Counted from the stretch's first letter, positions 1 through 9,595 are shown. The stretch is 47,466 nt of DNA from an uncultured Colwellia sp. (GCA_913058145.1 CAJXQM010000020.1:1-47466), one strand, 5' to 3'. Numbers and translations: made by a program. The notes: a model not told the origin generated them from the sequence alone.

Positions 1-873
1 ACACACGGCACTCATAGATCTCATTTCAGCATACACGTCGCCATTTTTACGCCTGCTCCATATCTCGCCAGACCAAGCGCCTTCTTTGAGTAACGTTTGA
101 TCTAGATCATAGTAGAACTCAGGTGGATGCCGTCCAGATTCTAGCATCCGTAGACTGTTGCCAATCGCCTCTTCATGACTATAACCCGTTAAACCAGTGA
201 ATGCCTCGTTAACATCGATAATGGTACTGGTAACATCAGTGATAATGATGCTTTCAGAAGCATGAGTAAATACCCCCGCAGCTAGATTTTGTGTAATTTC
301 AGATTTTTTTCTCTCGGTGATATCCATCACCGCGGCAAAACAATTTACCCCTGTGATGTTGATATTCGCCTCGATATTTAGCCAAAATGGATTATTATTA
401 ACTTGCACTAAAATCTCGCAGGAATGTATGCCACCGCCGCCAGAGGCTTTTACCAGAAAGCGTTTAAATATATCTCTATATTGAGCTGTTACAAAGTGTG
501 AAAACTGTTTTCCTACCAAATCAGCTCGCTTCATACCCAATAGGGTCGCCCCTCGGAAATTGGTCTGATTGATTATGCCATTCAGATCGAAAGAAAAGTA
601 GGCAATCGGTGCAAATTCAAATAACTCGGTGTAGCGCTGAGAAGCCCTTCTTTGTGCTATTCGTGCTTGTTGGAGTTCCTCGTTCTGTGTCTCCAGTTCA
701 ATCTGATGAACCTCCAGTTCGTGTAACATCCTTTTCGTATTCTCATCACTAAGAATGACTTTGTAGTCTCCTGCCTCTGATTTTAGTTGCGCTTCGGCCT
801 TCTTGCGAAGCTCTGTTGATTTTAGTTGCGCTTCGGCCTTCTTGCGAAGCTCTGTTGATATTGGTTTAGGCAT
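1..873 (-). CDS. PAS-domain signalling protein, C-terminus beyond the left edge
   Basis: An open frame starts at ATG 873 and reads without a stop to base 1, giving the first 291 residues of a longer protein. A strong ribosome site (GGAGGG) lies just before the ATG. The N-terminal 70 residues are charged and likely coiled coil, and contain a 13-residue tandem duplication beginning STELRKK. A first PAS domain follows at about residues 75-185 (RYTELFEFAPIAYF, ending MDITERKK), then a second PAS from about 200 (SIIITDVTSTIIDVNEAF). The output domain lies outside the window; GGDEF/EAL or a histidine kinase are the usual possibilities and cannot be chosen here. It begins 14 bases after the stop of the CheB/CheR fusion gene, so the two are almost certainly co-transcribed. 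Confidence 0.85.
   Translation of the reverse strand, partial: MPKPISTELRKKAEAQLKSTELRKKAEAQLKSEAGDYKVILSDENTKRMLHELEVHQIELETQNEELQQARIAQRRASQRYTELFEFAPIAYFSFDLNGIINQTNFRGATLLGMKRADLVGKQFSHFVTAQYRDIFKRFLVKASGGGGIHSCEILVQVNNNPFWLNIEANINITGVNCFAAVMDITERKKSEITQNLAAGVFTHASESIIITDVTSTIIDVNEAFTGLTGYSHEEAIGNSLRMLESGRHPPEFYYDLDQTLLKEGAWSGEIWSRRKNGDVYAEMRSMSAVC
781..858 (-). repeat. 39-bp in-frame tandem duplication
   Basis: Two identical 39-bp units (820-858 and 781-819) encode the same 13 residues, STELRKKAEAQLK, twice in the N-terminal coiled-coil part of the PAS protein. Identity at nucleotide level suggests a recent duplication. Confidence 0.9.
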
Positions 874-887
874 TTTTCCCTCCATGG

Positions 888-3431
888 CTATATGGCCGGC
901 CTTACTAAACGTAATTCGGCCTCTAGATTTTTGGCTTTGCTAATGTCAATAAAGGTAATGACCACACCATCAATTACATTTTCCTGCGTCCGGTATGGCA
1001 TGATGCGGACTTTAAACCAGCGTTCTTCGCTCGCCGTTATATCTTTTTCTATGAATACCAGACTCTTTAACACCTTCTTCACATCATCCTCTAGTTCAAT
1101 ATAGTCTAGATTCGTCGCAATGTCAGACAGTGGTCGACCGACATCACTTGAGATTAATTTGAATATATGGGATATATGGACGGTAAAACGTCGCACATTC
1201 AGCTGGTTATCCAAAAATATCGTGGCGATTTCGGTACTATCGAGTAGATGTTTCATGTCGTTATTGACCCACGACAAATCATCGACTTTAGATTGTAGTT
1301 CCGCGTTGACGGTTTGCAACTCTTCATTCATCGACTGCATTTCTTCTTTAGACGTGGTCAGTTCTTCGTTGGTCGATTGTAACTCTTCGTTGCTCGATTG
1401 CATTTCTTCATTAATGGACTTCAGCTCTTCGTGCGAGGATTGCATTTTCTCGCGAAGCAATTGGACTTCTTCTTGGGCCTGTTGCAGTTCAATCAGCGCT
1501 TGTTGCTCAGCAGCCCCGCGCTTTTTTCGTGGAGCCTTGGCGGGTGTTACAACGTCAGTAAACACCACCATGAGTAACCCATATAAAACTTTGGGTTCCA
1601 TAATCGCTTGTACTGTCAGATTAATGGTGACTTGATCTAGCGTCAGATTGGTCATAATAACGGGCGCGACTTGCGCCTGTGCTTTATTCATCGCGACGAA
1701 AAGCGGATGTTGCAGTTCTTTATGCGCCATCACGTGAATATTCCAGTTGGCTTTGCCCGCCGCTGGCTCTAAATATTTTCCAGTGCGACCATTGATGTAG
1801 AGTATGTCACCATCAGCATTAATCAATACCGCTGCTGGCGCGTAGCTCTGTAGCAAAATTTGATCGGCCTGTGTTTGCAGGTTGGTAATATTTTTATTCA
1901 TCTCTGATAAGTGCCTTGGTTGATTGTCTAGCAATGACCCGATGGGAAAGTCTACATCTATTAAAGATAAAGGTTTGTCCATACGAGTGTATATTGGGGT
2001 ATTGTCATTGACCTGTCTGAAAAATGAGGTGAAATTCCCAACCGTTTCCGCACTACCTAGCAGCATAATACCGTTAGCAGTGAGTGCATAATGAAACAAT
2101 GGCAGTAGCTTATTCTGTAGTGCCGGTTCGAAGTAAATAAGCAAGTTGCGACAAGTGATAATATCTAACTTGGTGAACGGTGGGTGCATAGTGATGTTAT
2201 GTGGTGCAAAGATGATCATGTCACGTATCTGCTGCTTAATGCGATAACCACTGCCCTCTTTAATGAAGTAACGCGTCAATTGCTGTGCAGAGATATCATC
2301 CTCAATATGCGCTGAATAATAGCCTTTACGTGCAATATTAACAGCATCCTCATCAAGATCGGTAGCAAATATTTGTAGTGTGAAACGCCCTTTTGGCTTA
2401 ATGTCATCCAATACATCCAGTACTGTCATGGCCAGTGAGTAGGCCTCTTCTCCAGTAGAACAAGCGGTCACCCATGCTCGCAGTGTTTTACCTTGTGGGT
2501 AATTGGCCAATAGTGTGGGTAGTGAAATTGATTTGAGCTGTGCCCACACGTCTTTATCACGAAAGAAATGGGTTACCCCGATTAACAACTCTTTGAACAG
2601 TATGTCTTGTTCTTGTGGGTTCTCACGAAGATAATTCACATAAAATGCGATGTCTTTCAGTTTATGCAGCCCCATACGCCGTTCAATACGACGATATATA
2701 GTATTTTTCTTGTAGAGTGAGAAGTCGTTTCCAGTCCGTTCACGCAGCATGATGATAATCTGTGCCAGTGCGCTTTTTGACTTGAGTTCTACTCTCAGTT
2801 CATTAGGCTTACTGACAACTTGTGGACTATGTTTGAGAAACGCCATAATCTGTTCTGGTAGTTCTTGTGCCGGGGCTACGATATCCGCAAGTCCCGCATT
2901 AATAGCGCTACAAGGCATTGAGTCAAATTTGGCAGACTCAGGTGACTGCACCAAAGAACGTCCCGCCTTTTCTTTAATAGCGCGTAAACCTAATGTGCCA
3001 TCACTGCCCATTCCAGACAGAATAACACCCACAGCACGTTCATGCTGATCATTGGCCAGCGATCGAAAGAAGAAATTAATCGGTAACCGTAAGCCGCGAC
3101 TAGATACCGGTTCAAGCAGAAATAATACCCCCTTAAGGATGGATAAATCTTTGTTAGGTGGGATCACATACACACAGTTCGGCTTTACTTTAATGTGGTT
3201 TTGAGCTTGTGTCACCTTCATCGATGTAGTGCGTTGCAGCAATTCATGTATGATATCTTTGTGAGTGGGGTCAAGGTGTTGGATAACAACAAAGGCAATG
3301 TTGGAGGCTGTAGGCACATGAGAAAAGAAATCTTCCAATGCTTCCAAGCCACCCGCAGAAGCACCGATGCCGACAATGCATAGAGGATTATTCACAATCG
3401 TCACTTTTTTCACTTTTTTCACTTTTTTCAC
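888..3431 (-). CDS. CheB-CheR-PAS fusion chemosensory protein
   Basis: This 847-residue protein joins a methylesterase and a methyltransferase of chemoreceptor adaptation. The CheB-type domain (about 14-205) shows GIGASAGG with catalytic Ser25, His52 in QHLDPTH and Asp144 in SGMGSDG. The CheR domain (about 215-500) has the RRIERRMGL substrate-side helix, the SAM-binding stretch ACSTGEEAYS and ITCRNLLIYF. Then come a PAS-like segment (about 520-625), a long Glu/Gln-rich coiled coil (about 655-725) and a final PAS domain (about 730-840). There is no histidine kinase core, so it probably works with partners such as the PAS protein encoded directly downstream. The start is uncertain: the frame opens at GTG 3431 inside a GTGAAAAAA tandem repeat, and other GTG codons follow every nine bases. 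It is divergent from a diguanylate cyclase gene. Confidence 0.9.
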   Translation of the reverse strand: MKKVKKVKKVTIVNNPLCIVGIGASAGGLEALEDFFSHVPTASNIAFVVIQHLDPTHKDIIHELLQRTTSMKVTQAQNHIKVKPNCVYVIPPNKDLSILKGVLFLLEPVSSRGLRLPINFFFRSLANDQHERAVGVILSGMGSDGTLGLRAIKEKAGRSLVQSPESAKFDSMPCSAINAGLADIVAPAQELPEQIMAFLKHSPQVVSKPNELRVELKSKSALAQIIIMLRERTGNDFSLYKKNTIYRRIERRMGLHKLKDIAFYVNYLRENPQEQDILFKELLIGVTHFFRDKDVWAQLKSISLPTLLANYPQGKTLRAWVTACSTGEEAYSLAMTVLDVLDDIKPKGRFTLQIFATDLDEDAVNIARKGYYSAHIEDDISAQQLTRYFIKEGSGYRIKQQIRDMIIFAPHNITMHPPFTKLDIITCRNLLIYFEPALQNKLLPLFHYALTANGIMLLGSAETVGNFTSFFRQVNDNTPIYTRMDKPLSLIDVDFPIGSLLDNQPRHLSEMNKNITNLQTQADQILLQSYAPAAVLINADGDILYINGRTGKYLEPAAGKANWNIHVMAHKELQHPLFVAMNKAQAQVAPVIMTNLTLDQVTINLTVQAIMEPKVLYGLLMVVFTDVVTPAKAPRKKRGAAEQQALIELQQAQEEVQLLREKMQSSHEELKSINEEMQSSNEELQSTNEELTTSKEEMQSMNEELQTVNAELQSKVDDLSWVNNDMKHLLDSTEIATIFLDNQLNVRRFTVHISHIFKLISSDVGRPLSDIATNLDYIELEDDVKKVLKSLVFIEKDITASEERWFKVRIMPYRTQENVIDGVVITFIDISKAKNLEAELRLVRPAI

Positions 3432-3437
3432 TTTTTT
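3402..3437 (-). repeat. Four tandem copies of a 9-bp unit at the cheBR start
   Basis: The plus strand reads CACTTTTTT four times in a row; on the minus strand this is GTGAAAAAA, encoding Lys-Lys-Val repeats and offering several in-frame GTG starts. Changes in copy number would keep the reading frame. Confidence 0.9.
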
Positions 3438-3810
3438 CTCATTAGGATGAATTGATTTTTACGAGTACAGCACCCTTTATCATATAATCCTTGCGTATCA
3501 CTTATTGTAGATCTAATGGTGTATTTATCCACTAATACTAGACTCCATTAATTCTAGATAATATCTTATATCCTGTCTAGAATTTCCCTTTATCTATGAA
3601 TAAAAAAATGTTTTAACTGTACATAATCAACCTAACTAGAGCTAACGGCGTATCAGACATTATGATTTTCTATTGACATACGCAGAGCTTGACGATAGAG
3701 ATCACCGCGCTGAATTTGATAAATCAGTATTAGAGTTGTATTTAAACGTTTTGATGGGTATTCTCTCTTTCACGCTTGAGTAGCGACAATACAAAATTAA
3801 GGAACACAGC
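3438..3810. promoter_or_regulatory. Divergent control region between cheBR fusion and diguanylate cyclase
   Basis: This 373-base AT-rich stretch must hold the promoters of both outward-facing genes. It contains a perfect 9-bp inverted repeat, AATTCTAGA at 3550-3558 and TCTAGAATT at 3576-3584, separated by 17 bases, which could be an operator or a hairpin. The plus-strand gene has an AAGGAA ribosome site near 3800. No open frame in it looks coding. Confidence 0.45.
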
Positions 3811-5019
3811 ATGGAAGCATTTGATCTTAGGACATTGGTGTTGATTCTGTTAACGCTAAACATGTTGGGGTTTTTGATCTACCTCTATGCACGTTTTTCC
3901 ACCTTACGCATGGTGGGTATGGAGCTTTGGGCTGGAGGACATCTTGCCTTGGTTGTATGCTTTTTTGGCTTATTACTTAATATTGAGTCGCCTAACCCCC
4001 CTCTGTTGTTCCTGATAGTTATCTCTCTTCTCACGACTCATACACTGTGGTGGAGTGCATCAAGATCTTTCTTCCACAAAGAACGATTAGACCCGTTGTT
4101 AATTTTTTTACCCGCCTTTATGGTTGTCGCTTTTGCTGTGTGTGCCGTAACACCCCTCGTCTTAAAATGGATTGAAGAAGGTACGCTATTGCGCACAGGT
4201 TATATTCTGTTGTTTATAACCTGTGCGTTTTATCAGCTGGCCATTGCCAAAGAATTTATCAGTTACCGCTCTCCACGGCTATTTACGTCGGTTTTTGTTG
4301 GTTGCACCTTTGCTGTAGTAGCAATATTTTCCATCGTTTCTGCCATTATCGTGCCTGAAAGCCTCCCATCACTCATGGTCAGTTCAACAACGTACCCTAT
4401 CGCAACCTTAGCTCTAGTGGCTTTCATTCAAATTATTTTCATGCTTGGATTGATGCTTATTTCCGCTGAGCGTTTACAATGTAGATTAAATGGCTTGGCT
4501 CAGAATGACCCCCTTACTGGGCTACTTAACCGCTCAGGATTTATGTCGCAGTCAGAGATAGCAATAAAGTCTAGAAGAAAAAATGACAAAATCTGCGCAA
4601 TTATGGCATTCGATTTAAATCATTTTAAGTTGATCAATGAAACTTATGGGCATTCTACAGGCGACGATTTGTTAATCGCGTTTACTAATTGCCTGAGAGA
4701 AAACACTCGCGCCAACGATATAGTAGCCCGATTTGGTGGCGAAGAGTTTATCGTGTTATGTGTCGATGTTGACCACACAAATGCAAAAAATACGGCCAAG
4801 CGTATTAGCAACTTTATGGCCGCACTCACCGTACAATCAAGTACCGGAGAAAACCTGTCTATTACGATCAGTGTTGGTCTGGCAATGATAGATGACAATC
4901 GTCCAGATTTGAATCTCTATCTAGAGACCGCCAACAAAGCCTTATACGATGCTAAAGCGAGTGGACGAAACCAAGTCGTGATGACTGAGCATTCGTCACA
5001 ATTTAGTGTATTAATATAG
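3811..5019 (+). CDS. Membrane diguanylate cyclase (GGDEF)
   Basis: A 402-residue protein expected to make cyclic di-GMP from two GTP at the inner membrane. The N-terminal 215 residues form about six to seven hydrophobic segments with no recognised sensor family. A linker leads into the GGDEF domain (about 228-392), beginning NDPLTGLLNRSGF. The active-site loop is GGEEF at 309-313, an active variant, and the inhibitory RxxD site is present as RAND at 300-303, five residues before it, so product inhibition is predicted. There is no EAL domain. The ATG at 3811 is preceded by AAGGAA. It is divergent from the CheB/CheR fusion, which suggests but does not prove a shared signalling theme. Confidence 0.92.
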   Translation: MEAFDLRTLVLILLTLNMLGFLIYLYARFSTLRMVGMELWAGGHLALVVCFFGLLLNIESPNPPLLFLIVISLLTTHTLWWSASRSFFHKERLDPLLIFLPAFMVVAFAVCAVTPLVLKWIEEGTLLRTGYILLFITCAFYQLAIAKEFISYRSPRLFTSVFVGCTFAVVAIFSIVSAIIVPESLPSLMVSSTTYPIATLALVAFIQIIFMLGLMLISAERLQCRLNGLAQNDPLTGLLNRSGFMSQSEIAIKSRRKNDKICAIMAFDLNHFKLINETYGHSTGDDLLIAFTNCLRENTRANDIVARFGGEEFIVLCVDVDHTNAKNTAKRISNFMAALTVQSSTGENLSITISVGLAMIDDNRPDLNLYLETANKALYDAKASGRNQVVMTEHSSQFSVLI

Positions 5020-5053
5020 CCAAATATAGCCAAATATAGCCAAATATAGCCAC
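5014..5053 (+). repeat. Four 10-bp tandem repeats over the GGDEF stop codon
   Basis: ATATAGCCAA is repeated four times (the last copy ends in C). The first copy contains the TAG stop of the diguanylate cyclase gene. Each unit carries TAG, so the copies add stops in all frames. Confidence 0.9.
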
Positions 5054-5154
5054 TAGTCCACCACTACCCTATAAAGCTTCTCAATAACAGCGTAGGATCA
5101 ACCTACTTCAGATAAAAATAGGTTTGCACTCAGGTGCATTAAGATAAAACCATT

Positions 5155-6495
5155 ATGCAATTAACAGCAAAAAAATCACTTAATCACGCGTTACTTATTT
5201 CTATTTCTACGCCCCAGTTTAAAGGTGATGAGGCAACAGAATCACTTGCCGAACTGGCGCGTTTAGTGACTACCTTAGGATTTAAAGTGGTCGGCACGCA
5301 GTCGCAAAAGCACAGTTCAACTAAAAAAGTTAATGTACTAGGTTTAGGTAAACTGGCAGAAATAGCACAACTCACCGGTAACAAAGGAGTAATTGAAGAC
5401 TTAGGAGAAGATGAATTCTTGCTTGATGAAACACCATTGTCTGACATCCCTTCAGATAATCTTCCCTTTGCCTGTGCTGATGTGGTGGTATTTGATTGCG
5501 ATTTAACGCCTTCTCAACTGCGTAATGTTGAAAATCAATTAGGCGTAGAGGTGTTTGATCGTACGGGTATTATTATTGAAATATTTAGTCGCCATGCGCG
5601 TACCCGAACAGCGAAATTACAAGTTGAAATTGCTCGCCTTAATTATGTAGCGCCTCGACTTCGTGAGTCATCATGCGGTGATAAAGAACGTCAAATGGGT
5701 AAAGGTGCTGGCGAAACTACGCTAGAATTAAACCGCCGTGCCGTACGCGACCAATTAGCAGAGCTAAAGCGTGAATTAGTGAATGTTCAAGATGTCATGA
5801 TGGACAGACGCACACAACGTTCAGAGTTGTTTTCTGTCGCGTTAATTGGCTATACCAATGCAGGTAAGTCGTCAATGATGCGAGCTATTACAGGAAGTGA
5901 TGTCGAAGGTGAAAACAAACTGTTCGCGACCCTTGATACCACCGTACGTGCGTTGTACCCCATTACGCAACCACGAATTCTAGTGTCAGATACTGTCGGC
6001 TTTATTAAAAAATTACCGCACGATTTAGTCGCTTCCTTTCATTCAACCTTGGCAGAAGCCCATGATGCGTCATTATTGTTATATGTGGTTGATGCCTCTG
6101 ATCCTTCTTTTCGTTCACAACTTGATGTTGTACACCAAGTACTGGAAGAAGTCGGCGTTGAAGACAGTGAAAAGTTACTGGTACTCAATAAATCAGACCA
6201 ACTGACTACTGAGCAACAACAGGCACTGATGGCAGAGTTTCCTGATGCCATGATGACATCCACTCGTAATCCGGCTGATATCAGTAAATTGCATCAATAT
6301 ATTGTTGGCGCTGCCCAAAACGAAATGATTGAAGAAGAGGTTATCATTCCCTATACAGCTAAGGGCGTCATTGGTGAAATTCGATCAAGTATGAGTGTCA
6401 CTAAAGAAGAGTATGAATATACTCATATTAAGCTCACCGTACGATCAAACGCGATTGATTTAGAAAGATTAAAAAAGCGGATGCTGAACTTATAA
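5155..6495 (+). CDS. hflX: HflX-family ribosome-associated GTPase (divergent)
   Basis: A 446-residue GTPase of the HflX family, known to bind the large ribosomal subunit and split or rescue stalled ribosomes. The N-terminal HflX domain (about 1-220) is followed by a G domain: G1 GYTNAGKS (232-239), G2 ATLD (258-261), G3 DTVGF (279-283) and G4 NKSD (345-348). It departs from the common form: the conserved glycine-rich GPGE(T/K)QLE stretch is GAGETTLE, and an acidic insert of about 20 residues sits at about 83-105 before the DCDLTPSQ segment. In many gammaproteobacteria hflX follows hfq; here there is no hfq, so this may be a second HflX-type paralogue. The start at ATG 5155 has a poor ribosome site. 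It ends facing the glucosylglycerate operon. Confidence 0.87.
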   Translation: MQLTAKKSLNHALLISISTPQFKGDEATESLAELARLVTTLGFKVVGTQSQKHSSTKKVNVLGLGKLAEIAQLTGNKGVIEDLGEDEFLLDETPLSDIPSDNLPFACADVVVFDCDLTPSQLRNVENQLGVEVFDRTGIIIEIFSRHARTRTAKLQVEIARLNYVAPRLRESSCGDKERQMGKGAGETTLELNRRAVRDQLAELKRELVNVQDVMMDRRTQRSELFSVALIGYTNAGKSSMMRAITGSDVEGENKLFATLDTTVRALYPITQPRILVSDTVGFIKKLPHDLVASFHSTLAEAHDASLLLYVVDASDPSFRSQLDVVHQVLEEVGVEDSEKLLVLNKSDQLTTEQQQALMAEFPDAMMTSTRNPADISKLHQYIVGAAQNEMIEEEVIIPYTAKGVIGEIRSSMSVTKEEYEYTHIKLTVRSNAIDLERLKKRMLNL

Positions 6496-6524
6496 AGTAG
6501 TGTGTTTCACCCGTAATATTTGAT

Positions 6525-6558
6525 GCAAGTAATCTAGATAAATTTTTAGATTACTTGC
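6525..6558. terminator. Hairpin between convergent genes
   Basis: A perfect 12-bp inverted repeat (GCAAGTAATCTA at 6525-6536, TAGATTACTTGC at 6547-6558) with a 10-base loop lies between hflX and the convergent phosphorylase gene. No clear T-run follows on either strand, so it may be a bidirectional terminator or an mRNA-stabilising structure. Confidence 0.6.
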
Positions 6559-6571
6559 GTTGAAGTATATT

Positions 6572-8353
6572 TTATCTATTTGATATCCACACTGTTTGAT
6601 AAGGAGCTAACTTAATTTCTTGGGTTAATTCTGTTATTTTACTATTGCTTATAAGTTCAATCCAAGACTCTGTAATAATTAAATTCAACTCACTTAACGG
6701 TAAATCAATCGGCTGATCAGATACATTACTCACACAAAAAATGCTTTGTTTTCTATCTTTACTTTGTCGCCAAAAGCCAAAGAGTTGCAACCCTAAATGT
6801 AATGTAAATTGTGTTGCATTAGGATGAAATGCGGGTTGTAAAATTCGTGTATTCAATAACGACTTCAAAGTAGAGAGTACTTTTCCATGGTGCAAATTTT
6901 TATCCGCTAGCGCTTCTTCCAACGCATCTACGTGCCAGCGGCGTCGGTTAATTGAACGATTATGATGAGTATTGGCTAACTTTTGATAATCATTTGGTGT
7001 TCCCAACAGACTGTGAATATAAACCCCTGGTATTCCTTCCAAAGCAAACATAATGGCATGAGCACAAATAAAGCGTTCAAAATTCCATTGGTCTTTACCC
7101 TCCACTGTCCCTTGCATTGCATCATAAAGTGAAATGTTCATTTCATACGCTTTTTGTTCACCCGTATCGGATGTGCGCCATGATATTTTTCCACCAAAAC
7201 TTTGTACTGTCTGTACTAGATTATCAATTTCAGTTTCACTTAATAAACCTTCTGCAGGGCGTAAGCCAATACCATCATGGGATGCGATAAAGTTAAAATA
7301 CATGGTGCCGTCTTGTGGCGGTGGCATGCTCATTAACCAACGCTTTAAATATAAACAATTACCCGTTAGTAACGTGTTTAATAATAATGGCGGTAATGAA
7401 AAATTATAAATACCATGAGCTTCATTGGCATTACCAAAATAAGTAAGGTTTTGTGTATTAGGAATATTGGTTTCTGTGATAATAATCGCGCTTGGATCTG
7501 CTGACTCAATAAGGGTTCTCAGTAACCTAACAACTTCATGAGTTTGAGGTAAATTGATGCTATTGGTGCCGACAACTTTCCATAAAAAAGCGATGGCATC
7601 TAGACGAAATATTTTTACTCCAGCATCAAGGTATTGCTTAATGATTGACGTAAAGGCTTTTAGTACCTCAGGGTTACGAAAATCAAAATCAACTTGATCG
7701 TGACTAAAAGTACACCAAACAAACTTTTTCCCTTGGCCCGTCTCTACTTCTTTTAATAAGGGTGAAGTACGCGGCCTAACCACCTCAGATAGTTCATCAT
7801 CAGGTAGGGCGGTAAAGAAAAAATCATTGCCTTGCCCTTCGCCTTTAATAAAATTGTCAAACCAAGCACTACGGCTCGAACAATGATTAATCACCAGATC
7901 AGACATTAAATGATAATCTTTACTGATTTGTTCTATATCTTGCCATGTCCCTAGGGATTCATTAACTGATGAATAGTCAATAACGGCAAAGCCATCGTCC
8001 GAGCTATAGGGGAAAAAAGGTAAAATATGCACACTGTTAATGGTATTTGCAATAGTAGTGTCTAAAAACTTTTTTAAGGTTCTTAATGGGGGTTGATCTT
8101 CCTTAATAATGGAGTCGCCATAGGTGATCAAAATGATATCTTTTTCAGACCAATGGTTGGTAAACGGCTTTGCGGTAATTTCTGTACTCGAGGGCCCCAT
8201 TATAGTTAAAAGTGCTTGAGCAATTGCTTCATAAGATTGCTCAAGCTCAACATCTTGATAAATAGTGGCCAGTTGCTGAGTTAACTTTTCTTGCAACTGA
8301 CCTTTTAAATTACCCTTCAACTTAGGTTTTGAGTGATTAATCGGTGTTGGCAT
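6572..8353 (-). CDS. GH13 sucrose-phosphorylase-like enzyme, probable glucosylglycerate phosphorylase
   Basis: A 593-residue member of the sucrose phosphorylase branch of glycoside hydrolase family 13. The catalytic set is visible: nucleophile Asp252 in FRLDAIAF, acid/base Glu294 in IITETN and transition-state Asp360 in ASHDGIG. Relatives phosphorolyse sucrose, sucrose 6-phosphate or glucosylglycerate, and sequence alone does not settle which. The operon does point to one: it follows by 9 bases a glucosyl-3-phosphoglycerate synthase, a matching phosphatase and a glycerate kinase. The predicted reaction is glucosylglycerate plus phosphate to glucose 1-phosphate plus glycerate, in the cytoplasm. 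There is no signal peptide. Start ATG 8353 follows AAAGG. It is the last gene of the operon. Sucrose phosphorylase is the main alternative. Confidence 0.88.
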   Translation of the reverse strand: MPTPINHSKPKLKGNLKGQLQEKLTQQLATIYQDVELEQSYEAIAQALLTIMGPSSTEITAKPFTNHWSEKDIILITYGDSIIKEDQPPLRTLKKFLDTTIANTINSVHILPFFPYSSDDGFAVIDYSSVNESLGTWQDIEQISKDYHLMSDLVINHCSSRSAWFDNFIKGEGQGNDFFFTALPDDELSEVVRPRTSPLLKEVETGQGKKFVWCTFSHDQVDFDFRNPEVLKAFTSIIKQYLDAGVKIFRLDAIAFLWKVVGTNSINLPQTHEVVRLLRTLIESADPSAIIITETNIPNTQNLTYFGNANEAHGIYNFSLPPLLLNTLLTGNCLYLKRWLMSMPPPQDGTMYFNFIASHDGIGLRPAEGLLSETEIDNLVQTVQSFGGKISWRTSDTGEQKAYEMNISLYDAMQGTVEGKDQWNFERFICAHAIMFALEGIPGVYIHSLLGTPNDYQKLANTHHNRSINRRRWHVDALEEALADKNLHHGKVLSTLKSLLNTRILQPAFHPNATQFTLHLGLQLFGFWRQSKDRKQSIFCVSNVSDQPIDLPLSELNLIITESWIELISNSKITELTQEIKLAPYQTVWISNR

Positions 8354-8362
8354 AATTTACCT

Positions 8363-9595
8363 TTACTTCAAAGATTGACTGAATTCTTCATTATCTAATT
8401 CCACCGCTGCTTTTAACTGCGATAAAATATCAGGGATAGCACTAATCACTCTATTCCAAGAAGGGATAAAAGGTGTATCCATGGGTTGCTCTAAAAAGGT
8501 ATTACCCGCTGTTATTATGTTTTGAGCAAACATCTCGACTGCTTGTTCTTCGTTATGAATATCGAGTGTGAGCCCATTCATCATAGCGTCATTGCGATAA
8601 GTCTCTACATAATCTAGCGCAATGCGATAGTAGGTTGCTTTTAATGTTCTAAATTTTTCAGTAGTGAATGTTTCACCTTGTGTGGCGAGTTTACGAATAA
8701 ATGATTTACTGATATCAACAGACATTTTTGATAAGCCACCGTCATCATTATCCAAAGACAAGTCTTGATGTTTATGATCATACGTTGCGGCAATATCAAC
8801 TTGGCATATACGGTTAGATGAATAGTTACGGTACATTTCAGAAAGCACACCAATCTCTAACCCCCAATCACTTGGTATACGAATATCACTTAACACATCT
8901 CGTCGAAAAGAGAATTCACCCGCTAATGGATATAAAAAACTGTCCATGTATTCAAGGTAGTCACAATGGCCAACCGTTTTTTTCAATGCTTTAATCAACG
9001 GTGTGACTAATAGTCTTGATACTCGGCCATTGATTTTTCCTCCGGCAACACGCGCGTAATAGCCTTTCGAGAATTCATAGTTAAACATAGGGTTAGCAAC
9101 AGGGTAAAGAAGTCTATCGAGTAGTTCGCGTTCATAAGTCAAAATATCACAGTCATGTAAGGCAATTGATTCTGCTTTACCTGAAGCTAAAATATACCCC
9201 ATGCAATACCAAACATTACGACCTTTTCCTAATTCTTTAGGTGCTAAGCCTAAGACTTGTAATTTAGCGTCTATTGCTTGTAATCTAGGTCCATCATTCC
9301 ACAGTACCTTATGGTGTTGAGGTAGCTCACCAAAAAATGATAATGCATGTTTATATTGCTCAAGATTTGCCCTATCTAAACCAATGACGATTTCAGATAA
9401 ATATTCAACACCTTTAAGTTTGTTAACAATATCGGGTAAAGCTTCACCTTCTAACTCTGAGAATAAAGAAGGTAAAATCAGTCCTAATGGACGTATTTTT
9501 GAAAATTCTAATAATTCAGCAGCCATATCTTCAGGCGCACGCTGCCCTAAATTATGTAACGTTGTTACTGTACCGTTTTGATAAAAATCAGCCAT
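8363..9595 (-). CDS. gpgS: Glucosyl-3-phosphoglycerate synthase (GT81-type)
   Basis: A 410-residue cytoplasmic glycosyltransferase resembling bacterial GpgS. The family transfers glucose from an NDP-glucose to 3-phosphoglycerate, giving glucosyl-3-phosphoglycerate, the precursor of glucosylglycerate. The GT-A metal-binding DxD is DCD at 148-150 (ALHDCDI), and the NVWYCMGY and GGKINGRVSRLLV segments are typical of the family. The ATG at 9595 overlaps the end of the upstream phosphatase gene by 8 bases, and its AGAGGT ribosome site lies inside that gene, a sign of translational coupling. Mannosyl specificity is possible but less likely by resemblance and by the glucose-phosphorylase neighbour. 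Confidence 0.88.
   Translation of the reverse strand: MADFYQNGTVTTLHNLGQRAPEDMAAELLEFSKIRPLGLILPSLFSELEGEALPDIVNKLKGVEYLSEIVIGLDRANLEQYKHALSFFGELPQHHKVLWNDGPRLQAIDAKLQVLGLAPKELGKGRNVWYCMGYILASGKAESIALHDCDILTYERELLDRLLYPVANPMFNYEFSKGYYARVAGGKINGRVSRLLVTPLIKALKKTVGHCDYLEYMDSFLYPLAGEFSFRRDVLSDIRIPSDWGLEIGVLSEMYRNYSSNRICQVDIAATYDHKHQDLSLDNDDGGLSKMSVDISKSFIRKLATQGETFTTEKFRTLKATYYRIALDYVETYRNDAMMNGLTLDIHNEEQAVEMFAQNIITAGNTFLEQPMDTPFIPSWNRVISAIPDILSQLKAAVELDNEEFSQSLK

Noticed and set aside
1120-1635. 171-residue plus-strand ORF with Ser-rich repeats
   Set aside because: It is the complement of the Glu/Gln coiled-coil coding stretch of the CheB/CheR fusion; no ribosome site or family resemblance.
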